Below, piece after piece: positions 33,420-41,605 of a stretch of DNA of 64,000 nucleotides. The DNA lies in contig NZ_AZXF01000005.1 in assembly GCF_000515115.1 (NCBI RefSeq), forward strand, positions 62,001-126,000, in the 5' to 3' direction. The stretch comes from Nocardiopsis sp. CNT312 (GTDB taxonomy: Bacteria > Actinomycetota > Actinomycetes > Streptosporangiales > Streptosporangiaceae). The number at the start of each line of letters is the position of its first letter. Positions within the stretch are counted from its first letter, which is position 1. Below the pieces are notes generated by a model. It searched no databases and was not told the DNA's origin. It saw nothing but the letters and a program-made list of their open reading frames with translations. The translations under genes and the position numbers were made by a program.

Positions 33420-33858
33420 ACCGACCGCGTCCACCGCCGCACCGCCGGCGGAACCGGCCGGACCCGTGACCGCGTTCCTGCGGGTGCGCATCAGTGAGGC
33501 CGAGGCCTACTACGGAGGAGGCGTCGTGGAGGGCGCCCGAGTCCTGCGCCTGTTCGGCGACCTGGTCACCGAGATCACCGTGCGCGAGGACGGCGACGAG
33601 GGCCTGCTCTCGGGCTACACCGACGTGCGCTTCACCGCGCCCGTCGTCGCCGGCGACTACCTGGAGGTCCGCGGGAAGCTGGTGCGCCGAACCCGCCTGC
33701 GCAGGGTCGTGGAGCTGAGCGCCGTCAAGGTGATCAGCGCCGATCCCGAGGTGCGGCCCAGCGCGGCCCGGCTCCTGGACGAGCCGCAGCCGGTGTGCAC
33801 GGCCACGGCGACGACCGTGGTGCCCCGTTCGGCCCTGGACCGCGAGGAGACCCGATGA
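33400..33858 (+). CDS. Hotdog-fold protein of the 3-aminobutyryl-CoA ammonia-lyase (Kal) type
   Basis: The 152-residue product has a Pro/Ala N-terminal leader, then a single hotdog domain: AFLRVRISEAEAYYGGGVVE, GARVLRLFGDLVTEITVRED, GDEGLLSGYTDVRFTAPVVA, GDYLEVRGKLVRRTRLRRVV. This order closely recalls 3-aminobutyryl-CoA and beta-alanyl-CoA ammonia-lyases (AHYGG...LVDGA...LFGDVATEL...DGDEGL...FLAPVYAGDF). Those enzymes reversibly eliminate ammonia from beta-aminoacyl thioesters. Acting here on ACP thioesters would give an enoyl (for example acryloyl)-ACP or add an amine; that is inference. ATGA overlap with the ligase gene. Confidence 0.75.
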   Translation: MPTATVEPTASTAAPPAEPAGPVTAFLRVRISEAEAYYGGGVVEGARVLRLFGDLVTEITVREDGDEGLLSGYTDVRFTAPVVAGDYLEVRGKLVRRTRLRRVVELSAVKVISADPEVRPSAARLLDEPQPVCTATATTVVPRSALDREETR

Positions 33859-35360
33859 GCACCGACGCGAGACTCCTGCACGAGATGCTCGACGAGGCCG
33901 CCCGGCGGGACCCGGACACCCCGGCTCTGGGGTTCGGCGACCGGAGGACGAGCCTGGGGGCCCTGGCCACCGACAGCGCCCGGATCGCGCTCCACCTGCG
34001 GGCGCGGGGCCTGCGGCGCGGCGACCGCGTGGCCGTGCGCACGGACGACCCGCTGGCGGCGGTCACCGCGCTCTTCGCGGTCTCCCGGGCCGGTGCGGTG
34101 TTCAGCCTGCTGCACGAGAGCGTGCGGGAGGGGGCCTTCACCCACGTGCTCGGCGACGCCGAGCCCGCGGCCGTGGTCTGCGACACCGACGGGGCCAGAG
34201 CGGAGGCCACCGCCACCGGCGCCGACTTCCTCACCACCGGCGAGCTGCTCGCCCTGGCCGAGGCACCGGCCCCAGCAGACGCGGACGGCCCTCCCCCAGT
34301 CCTGGAGGTCGACCCGGTCTGCATGATCTACACCTCGGGTACCACGTCGCGGCCCAAGGCCGTGGTGAGCACCCATCAGCAGGTGCTGTTCGCGGCCCGG
34401 GCGATCCAGCGGCGCCTGGCCTACCGGCCCGACGACACCGTCTACTGTCCCCTGCCGGTCTCCTTCGACTACGGCCTCTACCAGGTGTACCTGTCGCTGC
34501 TCTCCGGGGCCCGGCTGCGCTTCGGCACCGCCGCCGAGTCCGGTCCCCCCCTGCTGCGCACCCTCGTCGAGAGCGGGGCGACCGTCCTGGCGGGCGTTCC
34601 GGCCGTCTCGGACCGCCTGGCCTGGCTGGCGTCCCGCGGCAAGCGGCTCCCCACCGGGCTGCGCCTGCTCACCAACACCGGCGCGGCGCTGTCGGAGAAG
34701 ACCGTCTCCTCGCTGCGCGCGTCCCTGCCCGGGCTGCGAGTGCAGGTGATGTACGGCCTGACCGAGTGCAAGCGTGCGGCCATCATGCCGCCCGACGGGG
34801 ACCTGGAGCGCCCCGGATCGTGCGGACTGCCGCTGGAGGGGACCGAGATCTTCGTGATCGGCCCCGACGGCGCGCGCCTGCCCGCCGGGGAGACCGGCCA
34901 GATCGTGGTCCGGGGCCCCAACGTCATGGCGGGGTACTGGCGGCGCGAGGAACTGACCGCCGAGCGCTTCCACCGCCGCGACGGGCTCTTCCCCGAGCTG
35001 CGCACCGGCGACTACGGGTGGGTGGACGAGGACGGCTACCTGTACTTCGACGGCCGCAGGGACGACATCTACAAGGAGCGCGGCTTCCGGGTCAGCGCCA
35101 CCGAGGTGGAGGCCGCGGCGCACCGGGTCGCAGGGGTGGCCTCCGCGATCGTCCTGCCCCCCGCCGAGGGGCGGCCCGCCCAACTGGCCGTCATCTCCAG
35201 CATCTCCAAGGAGGAGGTCCTGGAGGGGATGCGCCACGAGATCGAGGAGTTCAAGGTTCCCCGGGTCTGCGTCCGCTTCGACGACCTGCCCACCAACAGC
35301 AACGGCAAGGTCGACCGGGCCCGGCTCGCCGACCTGATCTCGGCTTCGGGGCGCACCTGA
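33855..35360 (+). CDS. AMP-forming acyl/aminoacyl-ACP ligase
   Basis: The 501-residue ANL-superfamily enzyme has P-loop MIYTSGTTSRPKAVVSTHQ, A5-like VMYGLTECKR, LRTGDYGWVDEDGYLYFDGRRDD and catalytic Lys in LPTNSNGKVDRARL. SFDYGLYQVYLSLLSGA is shared with ligases that pair with LysA-like decarboxylases and ACPs. It should adenylate a carboxylic or amino acid and transfer it to the phosphopantetheine arm of the ACP. Substrate unknown; aspartate, glutamate or a diamino acid would fit the decarboxylase. ATG 33855 overlaps the preceding stop. Confidence 0.88.
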   Translation: MSTDARLLHEMLDEAARRDPDTPALGFGDRRTSLGALATDSARIALHLRARGLRRGDRVAVRTDDPLAAVTALFAVSRAGAVFSLLHESVREGAFTHVLGDAEPAAVVCDTDGARAEATATGADFLTTGELLALAEAPAPADADGPPPVLEVDPVCMIYTSGTTSRPKAVVSTHQQVLFAARAIQRRLAYRPDDTVYCPLPVSFDYGLYQVYLSLLSGARLRFGTAAESGPPLLRTLVESGATVLAGVPAVSDRLAWLASRGKRLPTGLRLLTNTGAALSEKTVSSLRASLPGLRVQVMYGLTECKRAAIMPPDGDLERPGSCGLPLEGTEIFVIGPDGARLPAGETGQIVVRGPNVMAGYWRREELTAERFHRRDGLFPELRTGDYGWVDEDGYLYFDGRRDDIYKERGFRVSATEVEAAAHRVAGVASAIVLPPAEGRPAQLAVISSISKEEVLEGMRHEIEEFKVPRVCVRFDDLPTNSNGKVDRARLADLISASGRT

Positions 35361-35371
35361 GCGCTCCGGCA

Positions 35372-35392
35372 CACACCGCACACCGCACACCG
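35372..35392 (+). repeat. Three tandem CACACCG heptamers
   Basis: CACACCG is repeated three times without change in the 61-base gap between ligase and ACP genes, followed by CACCG. It may be simple slippage or a spacer that lowers coupling and lets the ACP be translated independently from its own strong RBS (AGGAGAAGCCC). Confidence 0.6.
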
Positions 35393-35421
35393 CACCGATC
35401 CGACAACGCTAGGAGAAGCCC

Positions 35422-35679
35422 ATGCAGCGCAACGACGTCGTCACCGCCCTCGAAGCCGCCCTGTCCGAGGCACTGGAGCGCGAGGTGACCGGACTGGAGG
35501 GCCGTGTCCGCCTCTTCGAGGACCTGCACCTGGACTCCACCTCGATGCTGGAGGTCCTCATGGCCCTGGAGGAGTCCATCGGCCTGGAGGTCGAGCCCGA
35601 GGACCTGGAGATCGAGGCGTTCGAGTCCGTCGACACCCTCACCGACTTCGTCCTGTCCGCGCAGCCGACCGCGGTCTGA
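35422..35679 (+). CDS. Acyl carrier protein
   Basis: The 85-residue acidic protein is a stand-alone four-helix carrier. The phosphopantetheine serine is in FEDLHLDSTSMLEVLMALEE (LDS motif, residue about 39), and helix 3 EIEAFESVDTLTDFV is typical. AGGAGAAGCCC provides a strong RBS. It would carry the amino-acyl intermediate through ligase, decarboxylase and hotdog enzyme. Confidence 0.92.
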   Translation: MQRNDVVTALEAALSEALEREVTGLEGRVRLFEDLHLDSTSMLEVLMALEESIGLEVEPEDLEIEAFESVDTLTDFVLSAQPTAV

Positions 35680-35706
35680 ACCCCCTTCCCCGCTTGAGAG
35701 GCCACC

Positions 35707-36111
35707 ATGCTCATCCGTTCCTTCGCCGAGATCGAGGACACCGAACGCCACGTCAAGGGCGCCAAGGGCACCTGGGAGAGCAAGCGAATCGTGCTCGCCC
35801 GCGAGGGCGTCGGGTTCTCCCTGCACGAGACCACCGTCTACGCGGGCACGGAGACGTCCCTGTGGTACGCGAACCACTACGAGGCCGTGCTGTGCGTGGA
35901 GGGGGAGATGGAGCTCACCGACGACGAGACCGGTGAGAAGCACTGGATCACCCCCGGCGTCATGTACCTGCTCGACGGACACGAGCACCACACGCTGCGC
36001 CCCACCAAGGACTCCCGGTTCATCTGCGTGTTCAACCCGCCGGTCACCGGCCGGGAGGACCACGACGAGAACGGGGCCTACCCCCTGCTGACCGAGCCCG
36101 TCGGCTCCTGA
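35707..36111 (+). CDS. ectC: EctC-type cupin cyclase (ectoine synthase homologue)
   Basis: The 134-residue cupin resembles L-ectoine synthase over its full length: [80 protein letters not shown]. The metal ligands Tyr, Glu and His of EctC fall in WYANHYEA and DGHEHH and are present. EctC cyclises N-gamma-acetyl-diaminobutyrate to ectoine. Genuine ectoine operons run ectA-ectB-ectC; here there is no EctB and the gene follows an ACP, so the substrate may be a different N-acyl diamine. GAGAGG precedes the ATG. Confidence 0.88.
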   Translation: MLIRSFAEIEDTERHVKGAKGTWESKRIVLAREGVGFSLHETTVYAGTETSLWYANHYEAVLCVEGEMELTDDETGEKHWITPGVMYLLDGHEHHTLRPTKDSRFICVFNPPVTGREDHDENGAYPLLTEPVGS

Positions 36112-36161
36112 CCCCGCCGACGCCCCCCACAGCCCGCCCGAACAGAACCTGGGAGCTTGTC

Positions 36162-36683
36162 ATGACCGTCACGTTGGACGCACCCGAATCCGCCGCGCGC
36201 GCCAGGGTCGTCTTCCGCCGTCCCGTCCCGGCCGACGCCCGCGCCGTCCGGAACCTGGTCCGGGAGTCCGACCAGCTCGACGACAACAGCGAGTACTACT
36301 ACATGATCTGGTTCCGCGACTTCGCGGCGACCTCCGTGGTGGCCGAGCTCGACGGCGAGGTCATCGGTTTCCTCACCGGCTACCGCCGACCGGACGCACC
36401 GGAGACCTACTTCGTCTGGCAGGAGGCGGTCCGTCCCCGGCACGGCATCCCCTTCCTGGGGGTGAAGCTCTTCGACCACGCCGTGGGCGAGCAGCTCCTC
36501 AACGGCGCCCGGTACGTGGAGGCCACCGTGTCGGAGGAGAACACGCCGATCGTGATGGTGCTCAAGCGCTTCGCCAAGCGCTGGAGCGCGCCGGTGCACA
36601 AGAGCGTGCTCTTCTCCAGCGCGGACTTCGGCGGGGGCCACCACGAGGAGACCCTCTACCGGATCGGTCCGGTCCTTCCCTGA
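36162..36683 (+). CDS. ectA: EctA-type GNAT acyltransferase (diaminobutyrate acetyltransferase homologue)
   Basis: The 173-residue GNAT protein follows the EctA plan: VFRRPVPADARAVRNLVRES, DQLDDNSEYYYMIWFRDFAA, SVVAELDGEVIGFLTGYRRP, ETYFVWQEAVRP. In EctA the next segment is the acetyl-CoA pyrophosphate loop (RGxGxA/G); here it reads RHGIPFLGVKLFDHAVGE, without the canonical Arg/Gly pattern, so the acyl donor may not be acetyl-CoA. An acyl-ACP donor from the same operon is attractive but inferred. GGGAGC RBS; last gene before a strong terminator. Confidence 0.8.
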   Translation: MTVTLDAPESAARARVVFRRPVPADARAVRNLVRESDQLDDNSEYYYMIWFRDFAATSVVAELDGEVIGFLTGYRRPDAPETYFVWQEAVRPRHGIPFLGVKLFDHAVGEQLLNGARYVEATVSEENTPIVMVLKRFAKRWSAPVHKSVLFSSADFGGGHHEETLYRIGPVLP

Positions 36684-36702
36684 GCGGAGACCGGGTGAAC
36701 AC

Positions 36703-36738
36703 GGCGCCGGGGCGGTGGCGGACCACCGTCCCGGCGCC
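36703..36738 (+). terminator. Strong hairpin ending the ectoine-like operon
   Basis: A 16-bp stem (36703-36718 with 36723-36738, one G-T pair, four-base loop) lies 20 bases after the EctA-like stop and 19 before the convergent regulator stop. Confidence 0.75.
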
Positions 36739-36756
36739 GGCGTGCGCAAAGCCGTG

Positions 36757-37755
36757 TCAGGCGGCGGGCGCCGTCCCGCGGAATGTGCGGCGGTAGGCGC
36801 TGGGGGACACCCCGAGTTCGACGTGCATGTGCTGGCGCAGGGACGCGGACGTACCGAACCCGGCCTGGGCCGCGATCCGGTCTACGGGCAGGTCGGACTC
36901 CTCCAGGAGCTGGCGGGCCCGGTCCAGGCGCTGCTGGGTGATCCACTTGCCCGGCGACTGCCCCACCTCCTCTCGGAAGCGGCGTGTGAAGGTGCGCACG
37001 CTCATCGACTCCCGCTCGGCCATCTCCTTCAGGCCTGGCTGAAGGTGGAGGTGGTCCAGGGCCCAGGCGCGGGCGCGGGCGGTCGCCGAGCGTTCCGGTT
37101 CCGGTACGGGATGCCGGATGTACTGGGCCTGACCGCCGTCCCGGTGGGGCGGAACGACCGTGTTGCGCGCCACCTCGTTGGCGACGGCCGCGCCGTGGTC
37201 GGTGCGGATCATGTGCAGGCTCAGGTCGATCCCGGAGGCGACCCCCGCGGCGGTGAGCACCCGACCGTTGTCGGTGTAGAGCACGTCGGGGTCCAGGTGG
37301 ATGCGCGGGTACATGGCGCGGAAGAACCCGGCGGACATCCAGTGGGTGGTCACCCGGCAGCCGTCGAGCACCCCGGCGGCGGCGAGCACGAACGCCCCGG
37401 TGCAGATGGAGGCCAGTCGAGCAGTGGGCCGCACGCGGGCGAGGGCCGCGGCGAGTTCCGGGGCGAGGGGGTCGTGGGGGCGCTGCCCGTAGTCCTCGTC
37501 GGCGGCGGGGACGATCACCGTGTCGGCCCCGTCGATCGCCTCGGGGCCGTGGGCGACGTTCATGGTGAAGTCGGTGTCGGTCCTGACCTCACCGGGTTCC
37601 AGGCCGCAGGTGAGGACCTCGTAGAGGGGCCGGTCGGCGACGTCGCGTGCCCGCCCGAACAGCCGGTGGACGATGCCGACCTCGATGGGCAGCAGGCCGT
37701 GGCGGGCGAGGACGACCACGCGGTGGAGCCGGTCGGGGGCACAGGAAGGGAACAT
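36757..37755 (-). CDS. GlxA-type (DJ-1/PfpI plus AraC HTH) transcriptional regulator
   Basis: The 332-residue regulator has an N-terminal DJ-1/PfpI-like domain (VVVLARHGLLPIEVGIVHRL, ADTVIVPAADEDYGQRP, ASICTGAFVLAAAGVLDGCR with the nucleophile-elbow Cys in CTGAF) and a C-terminal AraC HTH pair (SVRTFTRRFREEVGQSPGKW, IAAQAGFGTSASLRQHMHVE). GlxA-type regulators respond to small metabolites. It is divergent from the MFS gene at 37827 with a 71-base gap, so probably controls it. Confidence 0.9.
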   Translation of the reverse strand: MFPSCAPDRLHRVVVLARHGLLPIEVGIVHRLFGRARDVADRPLYEVLTCGLEPGEVRTDTDFTMNVAHGPEAIDGADTVIVPAADEDYGQRPHDPLAPELAAALARVRPTARLASICTGAFVLAAAGVLDGCRVTTHWMSAGFFRAMYPRIHLDPDVLYTDNGRVLTAAGVASGIDLSLHMIRTDHGAAVANEVARNTVVPPHRDGGQAQYIRHPVPEPERSATARARAWALDHLHLQPGLKEMAERESMSVRTFTRRFREEVGQSPGKWITQQRLDRARQLLEESDLPVDRIAAQAGFGTSASLRQHMHVELGVSPSAYRRTFRGTAPAA

Positions 37756-37826
37756 GGCCCGATTCTTTCACATCCTGTCCTTCCGGACACTGTCAGTGGT
37801 GCGGGCTCCCCGAGGATTCTGGTCCC

Positions 37827-39152
37827 ATGACACGCGAGACCGCCTCACAGCACAGGCCGACACCCGTACTGTTCCACCGGGCGTGGGCGATCGCCCTGAT
37901 CGCCTGCCTGACCATCGTGGCCGCGGCGGCCTTCGCCGCGATGCCCGGGATCCTGATCGACCCCCTGCACACCGAGTACCAGTGGTCGCGCGGCTCCATC
38001 AGCGTCGCCGCGTCGGTCAACATGATCCTCTACGGCGTCATCGCCCCGTTCGCCGCCGCCCTGATGGACCGGTTCGGCATCCGCCGGATCGCCCTGGTGG
38101 CCCTGTCCACCATCGTGGCCGGCGCCCTGCTGACCACGGTGATGACCGAGGTGTGGCAACTGACCCTGTACTGGGGCGTGCTCATCGGCGCGGGCACCGG
38201 GTCGCTGTCCATGACCTTCGCCGCGACCATCGCCGGCCACTGGTTCGTGAAGCGCCGGGGGCTGGTGATCGGGGCCCTGACCGGGTCCAGTGCCTTCGGC
38301 CAACTGGTCTTCCTGCCCGCCCTGGCCTGGATCGTCGACCACCAGGGGTGGCGTCCGGCCCTGGTCACCCTGTCCCTGACCGCGGGCACGATGATCGTCC
38401 TCATCGCCCTGGTCCTGCGCGACCACCCCGCCGACGTGGGACAGCGCCCCTACGGTGCGACGTCCTTCGTGGCCAAGCCGAGGACGGACGAGGGCGCGGC
38501 CCGGCGGACGGTCGGGGTGCTGTACCGCTCCGTGCGCAGCCGCGGGTTCTGGCTGCTGGCGGGGGCGTTCGCCGTGTGCGGCGCGACCACCAACGGGATC
38601 ATGTGGACCCACTTCGTTCCCGCCGCCCAGGACGAGGGGATGGCCGTCACCGCGGCCGCCTCCCTGGTGTCGATGATCGGCGTGTTCGCCCTGGTGGGGA
38701 CGGTGCTGTCGGGGTGGCTCACCGACAGGTTCGATCCGCGCCTGCTGCTGGTGGGCTACTACGCGGGCCGGGGCCTGCTGCTGGCCGGCCTGCCCGCGCT
38801 GCTGGGCCCGGACGCCGGGGCGGCCATCGTCTCCTGGGTCGTGGTGTTCGGCCTGCTCGACGTCGCGACGGTGCCCCCGACCATCCTGCTGTGCCGCCGG
38901 GTCTTCGGCGCGGACGGCGCGATCGTGTTCGGCTGGGTCAACGCGGTCCACCAGGTGGGAGCGGGGGCCATGGCGGCCTTCGGCGGCTTCACCCGCGACG
39001 CGACCGGCGACTACGGGCCGGTGTGGCTGCTGGCCGCCGCGCTGTGCGGGGTCGCCGCGGTGGCCGCGTTCCGGGTCGGCCGCACGGAGGAGGAGTCCGG
39101 CGACGGTCCCGAGTCGCGGACCGACGCCCCCTCCGAGTCGGCGGGGGCGTGA
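37827..39152 (+). CDS. MFS transporter (OFA/monocarboxylate type)
   Basis: The 441-residue protein has 12 membrane segments and MFS motifs (APFAAALMDRFGIRRIALVA, then VFALVGTVLSGWLTDRFDPR). HWFVKRRGLVIGALTGSSAFGQ resembles oxalate/formate and monocarboxylate transporters. ATG 37827 follows GAGGAT; longer frames run into the regulator. The divergent GlxA-type gene suggests inducible uptake of an organic acid. Confidence 0.85.
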   Translation: MTRETASQHRPTPVLFHRAWAIALIACLTIVAAAAFAAMPGILIDPLHTEYQWSRGSISVAASVNMILYGVIAPFAAALMDRFGIRRIALVALSTIVAGALLTTVMTEVWQLTLYWGVLIGAGTGSLSMTFAATIAGHWFVKRRGLVIGALTGSSAFGQLVFLPALAWIVDHQGWRPALVTLSLTAGTMIVLIALVLRDHPADVGQRPYGATSFVAKPRTDEGAARRTVGVLYRSVRSRGFWLLAGAFAVCGATTNGIMWTHFVPAAQDEGMAVTAAASLVSMIGVFALVGTVLSGWLTDRFDPRLLLVGYYAGRGLLLAGLPALLGPDAGAAIVSWVVVFGLLDVATVPPTILLCRRVFGADGAIVFGWVNAVHQVGAGAMAAFGGFTRDATGDYGPVWLLAAALCGVAAVAAFRVGRTEEESGDGPESRTDAPSESAGA

Positions 39153-39637
39153 GCACCATGGCCGAGAGCACCATCGCGAGCACCACCAGACGCGGCCCGC
39201 GCAGGGCGCCCTCCCTGTCGTTCGCCCTCGTGCTGCTGTTCATGGCGACGGCCGTGGCCTACGTCGGCTTCTCCGGACTCGACCAGAACCTGAGGGCGGC
39301 GCGCGGCGAGGGCGCCCCCGGGACGTTCACCGCGGTGAGCCTGTCCTGTGTCCAGCACCCGGGGCACGAGTCATGTACCTGCAACGGCCGTTTCGCCCCC
39401 GGCGACGGCGGGGAGACGCGCGGGGTGTACCTGCACGCCGCCGGACGGGACACCTGTGTGGAGGGGGAGTCGATCGCGGCCGTGGACGTGGGCGCGGACA
39501 ACCGCGTCTACGGCCCGGACGGGTCCCGGGAATGGATTCTGTCCCTGCTCCTCCTCGCGGCCCCGCTGGCCGTCGCCGGTGTCCACGGGCTGTTGTGGGC
39601 GCGCCACCTGCGCCACCGTGCGACGCGTTTGGAGTAA
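39149..39637 (+). CDS. Two-helix membrane protein with cysteine-containing outer loop
   Basis: The 162-residue product starts at GTG 39149, overlapping the MFS stop (GTGA); ATG 39158 is the alternative. One membrane segment lies near residues 22-42 (FALVLLFMATAVAYVGF) and another near 130-150. The loop between carries four cysteines (SLSCVQHPGHESCTCNGRFA, RDTCVEGES) that may form two disulfides. Function unknown; co-translated with the transporter. Confidence 0.7.
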   Translation: MSTMAESTIASTTRRGPRRAPSLSFALVLLFMATAVAYVGFSGLDQNLRAARGEGAPGTFTAVSLSCVQHPGHESCTCNGRFAPGDGGETRGVYLHAAGRDTCVEGESIAAVDVGADNRVYGPDGSREWILSLLLLAAPLAVAGVHGLLWARHLRHRATRLE

Positions 39638-39863
39638 GGGCCGCGGATTCATCGTCCATCCATTCTCCCGAAATGCGGACCATGACCTCCAATGGAGCGG
39701 AAAACCGCAGGTGAAGAGCCCCGACTCCACCCAGAAACACCGTTGAACAGGGATTTCACCGATCAGAACTCCGGGGCCTCGGCAGATTGGCATCCACGTG
39801 ATATAAATATATGGCCCCAAAAAGAAGAAAGAGAACCTTATCCCACCCTGGGGGGAGAGGGGC
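39638..39863. other. AT-richer regulatory spacer before the TrmB/LuxR regulator
   Basis: About 225 bases with no gene. Bases 39790-39845 are AT-rich (GATATAAATATATGGCC), giving a likely promoter for the regulator at 39864; TATAAA or TATATG could be the -10. GGGGGGAGAGGGG is its RBS. Confidence 0.5.
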
Positions 39864-40859
39864 ATGGATGACCTGGGCATCGATCCTGTCGCCGCATCCG
39901 TCTACCGGCGCATGCTGTTCCACCCGGAGGAGGGTGTTCCCGAACTGGCCGCCGCCCTGAACCTTTCCGAGAGAAAGGTCAGAGAGGGCCTGGACGTTCT
40001 CAGTGAACTGGCGATGGTGCGCTCCTCCACCAGTTCCGGCGGACTTCTGCACGCGATCGACCCCCATTTGGGCACACAGATCCTCCTCGCCCACCAGCAG
40101 GCGGACCTGGCCCGGCAACAGCAGAGGCTGGAGGAGAGCCGGGCCGCGGCGGCACAGTTGATCGGTGACTTCAGCGAGAACTTCGGCGCCGCCCCCGAGA
40201 GCGAGGAACTGTCCGTGATCCGGGGGCTGGACCGGATCCGGGACACCCTCCACCTGCTCAACGAACAGGTGCGGGAGGAGTTCTGGGCCTTCGCCCCCGG
40301 CGGTTCCCAGACACCGGAGAACATGAGGTCCTCACAGCCGCTCAACCACAGGCTCCTGGACCGGGGCGTGCGGATGCGGACCGTGTACCTGGACAGCCTC
40401 ACCAACGACCCGGACAGCGTCACACACGCCAGGAACCTGGTGGACCTGGGCGCCCGGGTCCGCACGGTGCCGTCACTGCCGACCCGCATGGTCATCTGCG
40501 ACCGGGCGGTCGCGATGGTCGCGATCGACGACGAGGACACGGCCAAGGGCGCGGCGGTGATCAGGGCACCCGGCGTGGTGGCCGCGCTGTGCACCCTGTT
40601 CGAGGAGGTGTGGCGCGGCGCCCGGGAGCTGGCCGCCACACCGAGCAAGGACCCCGGTGAGGAGATGACCCCGCAGCAGGGCGAGGCCCTCAGACTGCTC
40701 GCCCAGGGCCACACCGACGAGGTGATCGCCCGGCGGCTGGGCGTCTCCCAGCGCACGGCCCGGCGCTTCGCGTCGGAGATCATGGTACGCCTGTCCGCGA
40801 GGAGCCGGTTCCAGGCGGGCGTCAACGCCGTACGCCGGGACTACCTGCCCGCCGAGTAG
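39864..40859 (+). CDS. TrmB-like/LuxR-type transcriptional regulator
   Basis: The 331-residue protein starts with a TrmB-like winged helix (IDPVAASVYRRMLFHPEEGV, AALNLSERKVREGLDVLSEL), passes through a coiled segment (LARQQQRLEESRAAAAQ) into a sugar-phosphate/PLD-like central domain (IRGLDRIRDTLHLLNEQVRE...VRMRTVYLDSLTND) and ends in a LuxR HTH (MTPQQGEALRLLAQGHTDEV, GVSQRTARRFASEIMVRLSA). This fusion is common in actinomycetes, often for secondary metabolism. It stands alone on its strand. Target unknown. Confidence 0.88.
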   Translation: MDDLGIDPVAASVYRRMLFHPEEGVPELAAALNLSERKVREGLDVLSELAMVRSSTSSGGLLHAIDPHLGTQILLAHQQADLARQQQRLEESRAAAAQLIGDFSENFGAAPESEELSVIRGLDRIRDTLHLLNEQVREEFWAFAPGGSQTPENMRSSQPLNHRLLDRGVRMRTVYLDSLTNDPDSVTHARNLVDLGARVRTVPSLPTRMVICDRAVAMVAIDDEDTAKGAAVIRAPGVVAALCTLFEEVWRGARELAATPSKDPGEEMTPQQGEALRLLAQGHTDEVIARRLGVSQRTARRFASEIMVRLSARSRFQAGVNAVRRDYLPAE

Positions 40860-40966
40860 CGCGGCGGCAGCGGACAGAACCCGCCACCGCCAGCCTCCCG
40901 GAACGTCAGCCGCCGGCCCCCGCGACACCGATCAGCCACCGGAAACCGACACCCCCTGAACAAACC

Positions 40967-41227
40967 TCAGCGTTCGCACACTTCACGACGATGCCCGACG
41001 GAGACGACCTCGACCCTGATCCGGGTGTCGTCCACGTCGTAGGGCACACGGTGGCCACCGACACGGATGCGGTACTCCGAACGGCCCTGAAGCTTTCTGC
41101 AGCCACCCGGGCGGGGATCGTCGGCAAGACCGGCGATCGCTGTAACGACACGCTTGCGTACCGGACCGTCGAGTTTGCGCAGCACTTTTCGAGCCGATAC
41201 CGAGATCTCGACCGTGTACCGGGTCAC
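40967..41227 (-). CDS. RelE/ParE-family toxin
   Basis: The 86-residue protein has the RelE fold pattern: YTVEISVSARKVLRKLDGPV, VVTAIAGLADDPRPGGCRKLQG, EYRIRVGGHRVPYDVDDTRIR, VEVVSVGHRREVCER. GTG 41227 overlaps the antitoxin stop by four bases (GTGA), the standard antitoxin-first arrangement. RelE toxins cleave ribosome-bound mRNA; a basic C-terminus with Arg and His (GHRREV) fits. Confidence 0.88.
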   Translation of the reverse strand: MTRYTVEISVSARKVLRKLDGPVRKRVVTAIAGLADDPRPGGCRKLQGRSEYRIRVGGHRVPYDVDDTRIRVEVVSVGHRREVCER

Positions 41228-41421
41228 TCGTAGTCCTCGGCCCGGAAAGGGACCATCTCGTCGCGCCCTGCCCGGATATCGTCTTTCACACGGTCGATCT
41301 CGGCGGCATCGACCAGGTCCTCGTAGTGCTCCACCCATGCCGCGGGCACCAACACGTACCCGGAGAGATCGCGACCCACGAACGGGTCCGGTTCCCCGGG
41401 GTCCACGGGTTCAGCGGTCAT
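41224..41421 (-). CDS. Antitoxin of the RelE-type pair
   Basis: The 65-residue acidic protein (VGRDLSGYVLVPAAWVEHYE, DLVDAAEIDRVKDDIRAGRD, ending FRAEDYE) is small, charged and directly upstream of the toxin with overlapping stop/start. It has Phd/RelB-like helices; the DNA-binding part is short. Assignment rests mainly on position. Confidence 0.78.
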   Translation of the reverse strand: MTAEPVDPGEPDPFVGRDLSGYVLVPAAWVEHYEDLVDAAEIDRVKDDIRAGRDEMVPFRAEDYE

Positions 41422-41605
41422 TGTTCATCCTCACCCTCGGACTTCGGCCGGACCTGCGAGCCGACCACATCGACAGAGTTCCGCGGCTGCAGCCGCATCC
41501 GGATCCTCCGCATCCAGGTTATGCGTACACGCGAGCTGAGCAGGCTAGCCCGGACGAACACCGGGGGCGGCAGCGGACGGGACCCGCCGCCGACCTCTCG
41601 GAGCG

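Noticed and set aside
35707-36683. Ordinary ectoine operon
   Set aside because: EctB is absent, the gene order is ectC then ectA, and the genes sit in an ACP/ligase/decarboxylase operon. A plain ectoine role completed by a distant ectB cannot be excluded, but does not explain the context.
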